The position numbers were made by a program, and so were the translations under genes. A stretch of 64,000 nucleotides of DNA from the NCBI RefSeq assembly GCF_029338295.1, contig NZ_CP119791.1, positions 2,480,001-2,544,000 of the forward strand, read 5' to 3'. Shown here in pieces: positions 41,084 through 49,174 of this stretch. This DNA comes from Haladaptatus sp. QDMS2 (lineage in GTDB: Archaea; Halobacteriota; Halobacteria; Halobacteriales; Halococcaceae). The number at the start of each line of letters is the position of its first letter. The stretch's first letter is position 1. The notes beneath the pieces were generated by a model. The model saw only the letters and a list, made by a program, of their open reading frames with translations, was not told the DNA's origin and searched no databases.

Positions 41084-41803
41084 TCACACCGCGTCGCAGG
41101 TGGCGTCGAGACACCGATGACCGGACGCAGTTTCGAATTGGGGCAAGCCACACGGACAGTTTCCCGCGTGCGTGCCCGTCGGGAACGCGAACCCAGTCTC
41201 ACAGTCGGGATAGTTCTCGCACCCGGCGATGAGGCTACCCCGCCGGAGTATGTTGAGGTTGCCGTCGCACTCGGGACACTGCCACTCGCCGTCGAACTCG
41301 GCTTTGATTCGCTCGTCGAGCGAGTCACACGAGCGGTCGATGCAGAGTTCGAACGCCTTCCCGTGCGTGGCGCGCATCTTCGGGAGGCCACAGTCCGCGC
41401 ACTGCTCGTCCAGGATGGCTGCGTGCTGAGGCAGGCCGTAGTGGGCTTCACAGCCGAGACAGGAGACGTGCCTGCGTGTCTTGACCAGTGTTCCGTCGCA
41501 CTCGGGGCAGGTGCCGACGGGCGTGCCGGCTTTCGCGGCAGGCACAGAAGTGGCGGTGTACTCGTCGTGGACGGTGACGGTCAACGACTGGTCGCCGTCC
41601 TGGGCGATGATGGCCGTGTCGCTCATCGAGAGGGAGGCGGCGCGAGTCAGCCACGCGACCGGCTGGTAGCCGTCTGCGTCGTGGACGAGGAGCGTGTTGT
41701 CGGGTTTGGCGATGACGACGACGTGGCCGCGGGCGGTCTGCTCACGGGTACCTTCGAAGATGGTCGTACAGTCGCCGGCGAGGACGCGAATCGAGTCGGG
41801 CAT
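41084..41803 (-). CDS. NucS-N-like domain plus topoisomerase-type zinc fingers
   Basis: The 239-residue protein begins with a region (MPDSIRVLAGDCTTIFEG, GHVVVIAKPDNTLLVHDADG) that matches the N-terminal dimerisation domain of the NucS/EndoMS endonucleases. The nuclease domain is missing. In its place are four or five Cys4 fingers (CPECDGTLVKTRRHVSCLGC, CADCGLPKM, CPECDGNLNILRRGS, CPCGLPQFET). A nucleic-acid-binding accessory role is likely. A strong TATA box at 41827-41836 gives it its own promoter within the helicase-endA-trpS series. Confidence 0.85.
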   Translation of the reverse strand: MPDSIRVLAGDCTTIFEGTREQTARGHVVVIAKPDNTLLVHDADGYQPVAWLTRAASLSMSDTAIIAQDGDQSLTVTVHDEYTATSVPAAKAGTPVGTCPECDGTLVKTRRHVSCLGCEAHYGLPQHAAILDEQCADCGLPKMRATHGKAFELCIDRSCDSLDERIKAEFDGEWQCPECDGNLNILRRGSLIAGCENYPDCETGFAFPTGTHAGNCPCGLPQFETASGHRCLDATCDAV

Positions 41804-41826
41804 GGCCCGGACTGGTCCCGTATTGG

Positions 41827-41836
41827 TATATAAAAT
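41827..41836 (-). promoter_or_regulatory. TATA box before the zinc-finger gene
   Basis: On the minus strand ATTTTATATA is centred about 28 nt before the ATG at 41803 and abuts the stop codon of the helicase gene. Confidence 0.65.
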
Positions 41837-44179
41837 TCAGTCCACGCGAACCGTCTTCGTCTCGGTCTGTGGCAGGAGCGGCAGGTCGGGATACGCGACG
41901 TGGACGGCGTACTCGATTTCCTCGAAGTTCCCGCCGAAGACGGGGACGAGAAGCGTGTCTTCGCCGAGATAGGAGGACTTCGCTGAGAGTTCGGTGTCGT
42001 TTCCAGTGACGCGGAGGCCAGCGCGAGCACCGCCACGGCGATTTTTCACGTTGACTTCGCACATGTTGTTCTGGCCCGCGGCGATAGAGGTGGGGAAGTC
42101 GCCCCAGTCGATTTCGACGTTCGGGAGGTTGTTGGCCGACTCGTAGACGCGCTCTGCGACGCCCGCAGAGAGTCCGGCGTCGATGAGGCCTTCGACGCCC
42201 GCGGCCCGCACGTCTTCGGGCGTCTCGATACCTTCTTTCGCGAGTTTGTGGGCGCGTCCTGAGCCAACGCCGTCGATGGCGGTGAGGCCGACGGCGGCAC
42301 TGGAGATGCCGGTTTCCACGCGCGCTTCCACGCGACGTGCGAGGTTCGCCGTCTCCGCGGTGTCGAACCGTTCTAAGAACGACTGCATCGCCGCGAGCAG
42401 GCGGCGAGCGTTCTGCTGGATGACCCACGCGTCAGAGCGCAGTTCCGGCGGCGTGCCGCCGTTCATGCTTGCTCTGAGGATGGCGAGCACTTTGCGCTGG
42501 CCGGGTTCCATGCTGTCCGGCGTGTGCTGGCCCACGAGGATGGCGTTGATGGCGTCGCGCTCCGATTGCCGGGCGCTCACGCTGTCGAACTCGGCGGCGC
42601 AGGACACGGTTTCGAGAATTGCGGCTTCGTCCACGAACTCACGGTCGGCGAGGCGTTTGAATCGCTCTGCGGTGGCGAGGCGCAGGTAGAACTTCGAAGC
42701 GAGCACGCCGAGGGCCGTCCCGTCTACGCCGAGGTCGTCGTCCATCTCGACGAAGCCACGGGAGACGAGTCCCGAGAGCGCGTTTCGCACCCGGTCGCGC
42801 AGGCCGTCGAAGTCGTACTCCTTCGGTTTCGACCGCGAGCGGATGGCGTAGAAGGTGGTGTCGAGCCAGCTCATCACGTCGTCTAAGTCCCGGAGGGTTC
42901 CCATCGCGATTTCTGCGTTTAGGTGGGCGTCCAGGTCGTCCGCGAGTCGGGATTCGATTTCCTTGCCCTCGCGCAGGAGGCGGCGGTACTTGTCGGCCTC
43001 GGCACGGTCACAGACCACCCAGCCGTAGCCCACGTCGTCGTACCCCGGTCGCCCCGCGCGTCCGAGCATCTGGAGCACGTCGAGGGGACTCATGTCCACC
43101 TCGCCTTCGAGCGGGTCGTGGAGCTTCGTGTCGCGGATGACGACACAGCGAGCCGGGAGGTTTACCCCCCACGCGAGCGTGGAGGTCGAAAACAGCAACT
43201 GGATTTTACCCTCGCGGAACCACTTTTCGACGGCATCCTTGTCCTCTTTCGAGAGGCCCGCGTGGTGGAACGCAACCCCGTCGGTGACGGAGTTTTTGAG
43301 CGTGTTGTTCTGGAGGTCTTTCGCCTCGGTGTGGAAGTCGTAGTCGCCGCGGGCACCGATTGGGATGTCGCGCTCTGCGAGTTCGTCGCGGGCCTTCTTC
43401 GCCGCCTGCACGGTGTCCTGCCGGCTCGCGACGAACACGAGCGCCTGCCCGCCGTCTTTGATGTGCGGTTCGGCGAGGTCGATGGCGCGATAGAGGCGAC
43501 GGTACTTGTCCGCGAACGAGTTGTCCCCGTGCGTGTACGTCTGGACGTCCGCGTGGAGGTCCACGGGCCGGTAGGCGTCGTCGAATTCGAGCGTCGTCTC
43601 GGGGACCGCACCGAGCCAGTCGGCCACGTCCGCGATGTTTGGCATGGTCGCAGAGAGCGCGACGATGCGCGGGTCACACAGTCTGCGAAGTCGCGAGACG
43701 GTCACTTCGAGGACGCTGCCACGTCGGTCTGAGTCGAGCAGGTGCACCTCGTCGATGACACAGCAGGTGACGTCTGTGATGAACGAATAGCGCGGCGAGT
43801 CGTGCTTTCGGGTGGCAGAGTCGGTCTTCTCTGGGGTCATCACGAGGATGTCGGCGCGTTCGGCCCGCCGGGAGTTCAGGTCGCGTTCGCCCGTGACGAC
43901 GTAGACGGAGTAGCCGAGTTGTTCGAAGCGTTCCCACTCGGCTTCCTTCTCGTTGGTGAGCGCCCGGAGTGGCGCGATGAACAGCGCCTTGCCGCCGTCG
44001 CGCAGGGCCTTGCAAATCGCCAGTTCCGCGAGCGCCGTCTTGCCACTCGCGGTGGGCGCACTCGCGACGAGGTTCTCCTCGCGCGTCAAAATCGCGGGCA
44101 ATGCCTCGCGTTGCATCTGGTTGAACTCCTCGAACGGGAACACCGACTCGAACTGCGGGATGGCCTCTGCGACCTTCAC
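41837..44179 (-). CDS. DEVH superfamily 2 helicase (Hel308/Sec63-type)
   Basis: The 780-residue helicase has Walker A APTASGKT (41-48), DEVH (Walker B, near 140), SAT motif LSATMPN, and motif VI as QMLGRAGRPGYDD. A winged helix follows, then a Sec63-like helical region, a helix-hairpin-helix (TAIDGVGSGRAHKLAKEG) and a C-terminal FN3-like domain. The last two make it closer to Brr2/ASCC3-like helicases than to plain Hel308. The substrate may be DNA forks or RNA. GTG 44179 follows GAGGTG by 6 nt. A GTG at 44188 and an ATG at 44257 are alternatives. Confidence 0.88.
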   Translation of the reverse strand: MKVAEAIPQFESVFPFEEFNQMQREALPAILTREENLVASAPTASGKTALAELAICKALRDGGKALFIAPLRALTNEKEAEWERFEQLGYSVYVVTGERDLNSRRAERADILVMTPEKTDSATRKHDSPRYSFITDVTCCVIDEVHLLDSDRRGSVLEVTVSRLRRLCDPRIVALSATMPNIADVADWLGAVPETTLEFDDAYRPVDLHADVQTYTHGDNSFADKYRRLYRAIDLAEPHIKDGGQALVFVASRQDTVQAAKKARDELAERDIPIGARGDYDFHTEAKDLQNNTLKNSVTDGVAFHHAGLSKEDKDAVEKWFREGKIQLLFSTSTLAWGVNLPARCVVIRDTKLHDPLEGEVDMSPLDVLQMLGRAGRPGYDDVGYGWVVCDRAEADKYRRLLREGKEIESRLADDLDAHLNAEIAMGTLRDLDDVMSWLDTTFYAIRSRSKPKEYDFDGLRDRVRNALSGLVSRGFVEMDDDLGVDGTALGVLASKFYLRLATAERFKRLADREFVDEAAILETVSCAAEFDSVSARQSERDAINAILVGQHTPDSMEPGQRKVLAILRASMNGGTPPELRSDAWVIQQNARRLLAAMQSFLERFDTAETANLARRVEARVETGISSAAVGLTAIDGVGSGRAHKLAKEGIETPEDVRAAGVEGLIDAGLSAGVAERVYESANNLPNVEIDWGDFPTSIAAGQNNMCEVNVKNRRGGARAGLRVTGNDTELSAKSSYLGEDTLLVPVFGGNFEEIEYAVHVAYPDLPLLPQTETKTVRVD

Positions 44180-44267
44180 GGAGGACACCTCGACGCAGTT
44201 CGCAATGGAAACGTGGGAGAGACCGCCATCTGGTAGTGAGGTTGGTCGCCCTGCCAAAAGGCGTTTC

Positions 44268-45689
44268 CTAGTCGGCCGCCGTCGCGCTCGCCCGCCGGAA
44301 CATTCCGGTGTTGGCCGAGTGATAGAAGTAGATGCCGAGTCCGACGGCGGCGGCGATGTTAGACAGGGTCACCGCCCAGAACACCGCGTGCATGCCAAAG
44401 GAGAGGACGAGGCCGCCGACGGCGGCGATGGGCAGCCGCACGCCCCAGTACTGGACGACCGAGGCGTACATGCTCACCTTCGTCCGGCTCGCGCCGTTGA
44501 ACCCGGCCTGGAACAGGTAAATCGCGCCGAGTGCGGGGTAGCCGTAGGCCAGAATCCGCAGGTACTCGACCGAGAGCGCGAGGCCTTCGGGGGACAGTTC
44601 CGGGACGAACGCCTCGGTGAGGACGACCGGGAGCAGCCACTGGATGACGCCGATGACGCCAAGGCCGATTGCGGCGAGCCGGACGCCGAGCCACGTCGTG
44701 CGCTTCGCGCGGTCGAGTTTTTTCGCGCCGAGGTTCTGCCCGACGATGCTCTGGGCGGCCTGCTGGAGTCCCTGTGCCGGGATGAACGCGATGCTCGCGA
44801 CGCGGGCACCGACCGTGTACGCCGCGATGCCCGCGACGCCGCCGACGGCGAAGACCACGGCGACGATGATGAGGCGGACGATTTGATTCGTCCCCTGCTG
44901 GACGGCCGTCGGAAGCCCTACCTCGAAGACGGCGCGAATTTCACTCGCGTCTACGACGAACGACCGCTCTGAGAGCATCCCGCCATTGCGCCCGCGAATG
45001 ATGAGGGTCAACCCGAGCAACATGCCACTGCTGTAGCCGATGACCGTCGCGAGCGCCGCGCCCGTGACGCCCATGCCCTCGATTGGACCGTATCCGAAGA
45101 TGAGCAGCGGGTCGAGGACGATGTTCACGCCGACCGACGTGAGGTTCATCCAGAGCGAGGCCCGAGAGTCGCCCCACGCGACGAGACCGGCTTCGAGCGT
45201 GTCGCCGAGGGCGATGAGCGGCAGGCCGAGCGCGATGGTTCCGAGATAGGCGATGGCCATCACGGGGACGACGCCATCGACGCTCATCGGGTTGGTGCTC
45301 ACGAGCAGCGAGACGAGCGGCCGGGCGCCGAACCACGCGATGACGCCGAGGAGGGTGCCGACGCCGAGCGCGATGTAGATGCCCGACCCCAGCGACCGCC
45401 TGGCCCCGGCGACGTTTTCGCCGCCGATGCGCTGGGCGACGCGAATCTGTGTGCCGACGTACGGAATAAAAATCGAGAACGAAAACAGCAGCGCGACGGC
45501 GGGTGCGGCGAGGCCGACGGCGGCGACGGCGTCACCGCTCAACCGGCCGAGAAAGATGAGGTCGACGATTTGCACTACCACCTGAACGAGATTCTGGACC
45601 AGGAGCGGGGCCGAAAGAACAACCAGCGCCCGGAGTAACGGTCCGTCGGTGATATCAGATGGAGAGAGCTCAAAGTTTGGTCGCCACAT
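44268..45689 (-). CDS. MATE family efflux transporter
   Basis: The 473-residue protein has 12 predicted membrane helices in two homologous halves, typical of MATE proteins. The N-terminal conserved sequence is ALVVLSAPLLVQNLVQVVVQ, then VGLAAPAVALLFSFSIFIPYVG and RIGGENVAGARRSLGSG. It exports organic cations or drugs in exchange for Na+ or H+. TGAGA/TCTCA (45692-45707) flanks an AT-rich core just upstream and might be a regulator site. Confidence 0.92.
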   Translation of the reverse strand: MWRPNFELSPSDITDGPLLRALVVLSAPLLVQNLVQVVVQIVDLIFLGRLSGDAVAAVGLAAPAVALLFSFSIFIPYVGTQIRVAQRIGGENVAGARRSLGSGIYIALGVGTLLGVIAWFGARPLVSLLVSTNPMSVDGVVPVMAIAYLGTIALGLPLIALGDTLEAGLVAWGDSRASLWMNLTSVGVNIVLDPLLIFGYGPIEGMGVTGAALATVIGYSSGMLLGLTLIIRGRNGGMLSERSFVVDASEIRAVFEVGLPTAVQQGTNQIVRLIIVAVVFAVGGVAGIAAYTVGARVASIAFIPAQGLQQAAQSIVGQNLGAKKLDRAKRTTWLGVRLAAIGLGVIGVIQWLLPVVLTEAFVPELSPEGLALSVEYLRILAYGYPALGAIYLFQAGFNGASRTKVSMYASVVQYWGVRLPIAAVGGLVLSFGMHAVFWAVTLSNIAAAVGLGIYFYHSANTGMFRRASATAAD

Positions 45690-45878
45690 ACTGAGATATA
45701 TTTCTCAATTATTGCCCCGAATACATATATTTGACAGGGTTTCTCGCGGGGAGAGATAACGTGGAGGTTCGACCGTCGAATTCGACCTGTGATGCCGCGA
45801 GAGCGGGCACGTGGCCGGAAGATGCAGTGGGTCGGGGTTACCCCATCTTTTTGTCCCCGTATCCCCAGACATCTGGTA

Positions 45879-46817
45879 ATGAGTCGCGTGCGGAAACCTG
45901 ACTGGCTGAAGATGCGGCCACCATCCGGCCAGCAGTTCACGAAAATCAAACAGACCCTGCGCGAGCACAACCTCCACACCGTGTGTGAGGAGGCCAGTTG
46001 CCCGAACCTGGGCGACTGCTGGAGTGGTCGCAACGGGCCGGGCACGGCGACGTTCATGCTGATGGGCGACCGCTGTTCACGGGGCTGTAACTTCTGTGAC
46101 GTACAGACCGGCGGGATGGAACCGTTAGACGAGGACGAACCCGCGAACGTCGCCGAGGCCATCGCAGAAATCGGCCTCGATTACGTCGTCCTCACGTCCG
46201 TCGACCGCGACGACCTGCCCGACCAGGGAGCGGGCCACTTCGCCGAGACCATCCGCGAAATCAAGCGCCGCGACCCAGGCATCCTCGTGGAAGTGCTGAT
46301 TCCTGACTTCCAGGGCGAACCCGAACTCGTTCGGAAAATTATCGACGCCAAGCCCGACGTCATCGCCCACAACATCGAGACGTGCGAGCGCCTCCAGTGG
46401 CCGGTTCGTGACAAGCGGGCGGCCTACGACCAGAGCCTTTCGGTGCTCGAACAGGTGGCAGACGAATCCGACATCTACACCAAGACGAGCATCATGCTCG
46501 GCGTCGGCGAGTACGACCACGAGGTGTACCAGACGCTCTCCGACCTCCGGGAATCCGACGTGGACATCGTCACCCTCGGCCAGTACCTCCAGCCGTCGCG
46601 TCGCCACCTCGACGTGACCGAGTTCGTCCACCCCGACCGCTTCGACGTCTGGCGACAGGTGGCGGAAGCGGAACTCGGTTTCCTCTACTGTGCGAGCGGG
46701 CCGATGGTTCGCTCGTCGTACAAGGCCGGTGAACTGTTCGTCGATGCGATTCTCCGCGAAGGCAAGACCATAGACCAGGCCCGCGAGGAAGCGCGGGCCG
46801 CGTCCAATTCGGCCTGA
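45879..46817 (+). CDS. lipA: lipoyl synthase
   Basis: The 312-residue radical-SAM enzyme inserts two sulfurs into protein-bound octanoate. The auxiliary cluster motif C-x4-C-x5-C (CEEASCPNLGDC) and the radical-SAM motif C-x3-C-x2-C (CSRGCNFC) are both complete, and the C-terminal SSY serine ligand is in MVRSSYKAGE. ATG 45879 was chosen over an in-frame start at 45789 because a T-rich element is centred 29 nt upstream. It lies directly before the E1-E2-E3 operon whose E2 needs lipoate. Confidence 0.96.
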   Translation: MSRVRKPDWLKMRPPSGQQFTKIKQTLREHNLHTVCEEASCPNLGDCWSGRNGPGTATFMLMGDRCSRGCNFCDVQTGGMEPLDEDEPANVAEAIAEIGLDYVVLTSVDRDDLPDQGAGHFAETIREIKRRDPGILVEVLIPDFQGEPELVRKIIDAKPDVIAHNIETCERLQWPVRDKRAAYDQSLSVLEQVADESDIYTKTSIMLGVGEYDHEVYQTLSDLRESDVDIVTLGQYLQPSRRHLDVTEFVHPDRFDVWRQVAEAELGFLYCASGPMVRSSYKAGELFVDAILREGKTIDQAREEARAASNSA

Positions 46818-46856
46818 GTCGCTCGTTTTCTGCCTCGATTTCGACCGCGACACGCT

Positions 46857-46868
46857 GTGGCTAGCCAC
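46857..46868. promoter_or_regulatory. 12-bp perfect palindrome upstream of the 2-oxoacid dehydrogenase operon
   Basis: GTGGCTAGCCAC is a perfect palindrome 26 nt before a second TATA-like element (ATTTTATATC, 46892-46901). It could be an operator for a distal promoter of the operon or part of the lipA 3' UTR. Confidence 0.35.
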
Positions 46869-46959
46869 GCCGTCGCTCGATTTGTCACGAAATTTTATAT
46901 CTGACCAGAATTGTCCATCAACTCCACAAATATTCTCTAGACTGTCCCACTCTTCGCCG

Positions 46960-46979
46960 TCGAAATGGACGAATTTCGA
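46960..46979. promoter_or_regulatory. inverted repeat TCGAAAT/ATTTCGA
   Basis: The 7-bp arms are perfect, separated by 6 nt, and lie about 55 bp upstream of the proximal TATA box of the operon. The form is that of a dimeric activator or repressor site. No regulator is adjacent. Confidence 0.4.
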
Positions 46980-47024
46980 GGAATGGGCGGCAAGAATGGG
47001 GGTTATCCAAAGCGCTTTACGAAA

Positions 47025-47033
47025 ATACTTTAA
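47025..47033 (+). promoter_or_regulatory. proximal TATA box of the 2-oxoacid dehydrogenase operon
   Basis: ATACTTTAA is centred 28 nt before the ATG at 47057, the start of an eight-codon mini-ORF that overlaps the GTG start of the E1alpha gene. Confidence 0.55.
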
Positions 47034-47056
47034 CCGAGGATGATGACCTTTTGCTC

Positions 47057-47083
47057 ATGTCAGGAAGGTGGGTTCGACCGTGA
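47057..47083 (+). CDS. leaderless 8-codon mini-ORF
   Basis: ATG at 47057 is placed for leaderless initiation 28 nt after the TATA box. The ORF encodes MSGRWVRP and its TGA (47081-47083) overlaps the GTG of the E1alpha gene. GGAAGGTGG inside it can serve as the ribosome site for that GTG. It could couple ribosomes into the operon, or it may simply be the 5' leader. Confidence 0.35.
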   Translation: MSGRWVRP

Positions 47084-48186
47084 GTACGCTTCAGCGTGAC
47101 CCAAGCGACCAGGTACAGATTCTCGACGAAGATGGGAACGTCTTAGAAGGTGCAACCGTCCCCGACCTCGACGACGACACGCTCGTGGACATGTATCGGA
47201 ACATGATGCTCGCTCGTCGCTTCGACCAGCGGGCGGTCAGCCTCCAGCGCCAGGGCCGGATGGGGACCTATCCACCACTCTCGGGTCAGGAGGGTGCACA
47301 GATTGGCAGCATCATGGCCCTCGAAGAAGAGGACTGGATGTTCCCCTCCTACCGCGAACACGGGGCCGCCCTCATTCGTGGCCTGCCACTCAAACAGACG
47401 CTGCTCTACTGGATGGGCCACGAGGAGGGCAACCGCCCGCCAGACGACGTGAACATCTTCACGGCCTCCGTCCCAATCGCGACGCAGGTGCTCCACGCCA
47501 CGGGTGCGGCGTGGGCCTCGAAACTCAAGGGGGAAAAGAAGGCGTTCATCTGCTACTTCGGTGACGGCGCGACCAGCGAGGGCGACTTCCACGAGGGACT
47601 CAACTTCGCGGGCGTCTTCGACACGCCGAACGTCTTCTTCTGTAACAACAACCAGTGGGCCATCTCCGTGCCTCGCGAACGACAGACCGCCGCGAAAACC
47701 ATCGCCCAGAAGGCCGTCGCCTACGGCTTCGAGGGCGTGCAGGTAGACGGGATGGACCCACTCGCGGTCTATCAGGTCACCAAAGACGCCGTGGACAAGG
47801 CCAAAGACCCGCAGGGCGAACTTCGTCCGACGCTCATCGAGGCCGTCCAGTATCGCTTCGGGGCGCACACGACGGCGGACGACCCGACCGTCTACCGCGA
47901 CGACGACGAGGTCGAACGCTGGAAGCAGAAGGACCCGATTCCGCGCTTAGAGAAGTTCCTCCGCAGTCAGGGCCTGCTCGACGACGAGAAAGTCGAGGCC
48001 ATCGAACAGTCCATCGAGGACGACGTCGCCGAGGCAATCGCCGAGGCGGAGGCCGTCGAGCGGCCATCGCCCGACGAAATCTTCGCACACGTCTTCGAAG
48101 AGATGCCCGACCGCGTCCGCAGACAGTGGGAGGAGTTCGAACAGCTCCGCGAACGGTACGGCGACGAACAACTTCTGGAGGAATAA
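47080..48186 (+). CDS. pdhA: 2-oxoacid dehydrogenase E1 component, alpha subunit
   Basis: The 368-residue subunit binds thiamine diphosphate. GDGATSEGDFHEGLNFAGVF and NNNQWAISVP form the ThDP motif. With the beta subunit it decarboxylates a 2-oxoacid and passes the acyl group to the E2 lipoyl arm. The GTG at 47080 is chosen because AGGTGG lies 9 nt upstream and MSTLQRD is a plausible N-terminus. Another GTG at 47068 is possible. Haloarchaea oxidise pyruvate with ferredoxin oxidoreductases, so branched-chain or other 2-oxoacids are equally likely substrates. Confidence 0.93.
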   Translation: MSTLQRDPSDQVQILDEDGNVLEGATVPDLDDDTLVDMYRNMMLARRFDQRAVSLQRQGRMGTYPPLSGQEGAQIGSIMALEEEDWMFPSYREHGAALIRGLPLKQTLLYWMGHEEGNRPPDDVNIFTASVPIATQVLHATGAAWASKLKGEKKAFICYFGDGATSEGDFHEGLNFAGVFDTPNVFFCNNNQWAISVPRERQTAAKTIAQKAVAYGFEGVQVDGMDPLAVYQVTKDAVDKAKDPQGELRPTLIEAVQYRFGAHTTADDPTVYRDDDEVERWKQKDPIPRLEKFLRSQGLLDDEKVEAIEQSIEDDVAEAIAEAEAVERPSPDEIFAHVFEEMPDRVRRQWEEFEQLRERYGDEQLLEE

Positions 48187-49173
48187 ATGAGCGACACCCA
48201 AAATCTGACGCTTGTACAGGCGGTCCGCGACGGGCTGAAAGGCGAGATGGAACGCGACGACGACGTCATCGTCATGGGCGAAGACGTCGGGAAAAACGGC
48301 GGCGTGTTCCGCGCCACGCAGGGCCTCTGGGACCAGTTCGGTGACGACCGCGTCATCGACACGCCGCTCGCAGAGTCCGGCATCGTCGGGTCGGCCATCG
48401 GCATGGCCGCTTACGGCATGAAACCGGTTCCAGAAATCCAGTTCATGGGGTTCATCTACCCCGCCTTCGACCAGATCGTGAGCCACGCCGCACGCCTCCG
48501 CACCCGGAGTCGCGGGCGCTACACCTGCCCGATGGTGGTTCGCGCCCCGTACGGCGGCGGCATCCGCGCCCCAGAACACCACTCCGAGTCGAAGGAAGCG
48601 TTCTTCGCCCACGAACCAGGCCTGAAGGTCGTCGTCCCCTCGACGCCGTACGACACGAAGGGCCTGCTCGCGAGTGCGATTCGCGACCCAGACCCGGTCA
48701 TCTTCCTCGAACCGAAACTCATCTACCGCGCCTTCCGCGAGGAAGTGCCAGACGAGACGTACACCGTCCCACTCGGTGAAGCCGCGACCCGGCGCGAAGG
48801 AACCGACGTCTCCGTGTTCACGTGGGGTGCGATGACACGACCGACGCTCAAGGCCGCAGACGAACTTTCAGAAGAGGGCATCGACGTGGAAGTCATCGAC
48901 CTCCGCACGCTCTCGCCGCTCGACGACGATGCCATCATCGAGTCGTTCAAGAAGACCGGCCGCGCGGCCGTCGTCCACGAGGCCCCGCTCACGGGCGGTC
49001 TCGGCGGCGAAATCGCCGCGACGATTCAGGAGGAAGCCCTCATCTACCAGGAAGCGCCCGTAAAGCGCATCACCGGCTTCGACACGCCGTTCCCACTCTA
49101 CGCCCTCGAAAACTACTACCTCCCGCAGGTTGCGCGTATTAAAGAGGGCATCAAGGAGGCCTACGAGTTCTAA
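48187..49173 (+). CDS. pdhB: 2-oxoacid dehydrogenase E1 component, beta subunit
   Basis: The 328-residue subunit starts directly after the E1alpha stop codon. Its conserved stretches are VMGEDVGKNGGVFRATQGLW, RVIDTPLAESGIVGSAIGMA and VIDLRTLSPLDDDAIIESFK, as in transketolase-like E1beta proteins. It completes the ThDP site and binds the E2 core. The genes are spaced by 0-1 nt across E1alpha-E1beta-E2, indicating coordinated translation. Confidence 0.94.
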   Translation: MSDTQNLTLVQAVRDGLKGEMERDDDVIVMGEDVGKNGGVFRATQGLWDQFGDDRVIDTPLAESGIVGSAIGMAAYGMKPVPEIQFMGFIYPAFDQIVSHAARLRTRSRGRYTCPMVVRAPYGGGIRAPEHHSESKEAFFAHEPGLKVVVPSTPYDTKGLLASAIRDPDPVIFLEPKLIYRAFREEVPDETYTVPLGEAATRREGTDVSVFTWGAMTRPTLKAADELSEEGIDVEVIDLRTLSPLDDDAIIESFKKTGRAAVVHEAPLTGGLGGEIAATIQEEALIYQEAPVKRITGFDTPFPLYALENYYLPQVARIKEGIKEAYEF

Positions 49174-49174
49174 G

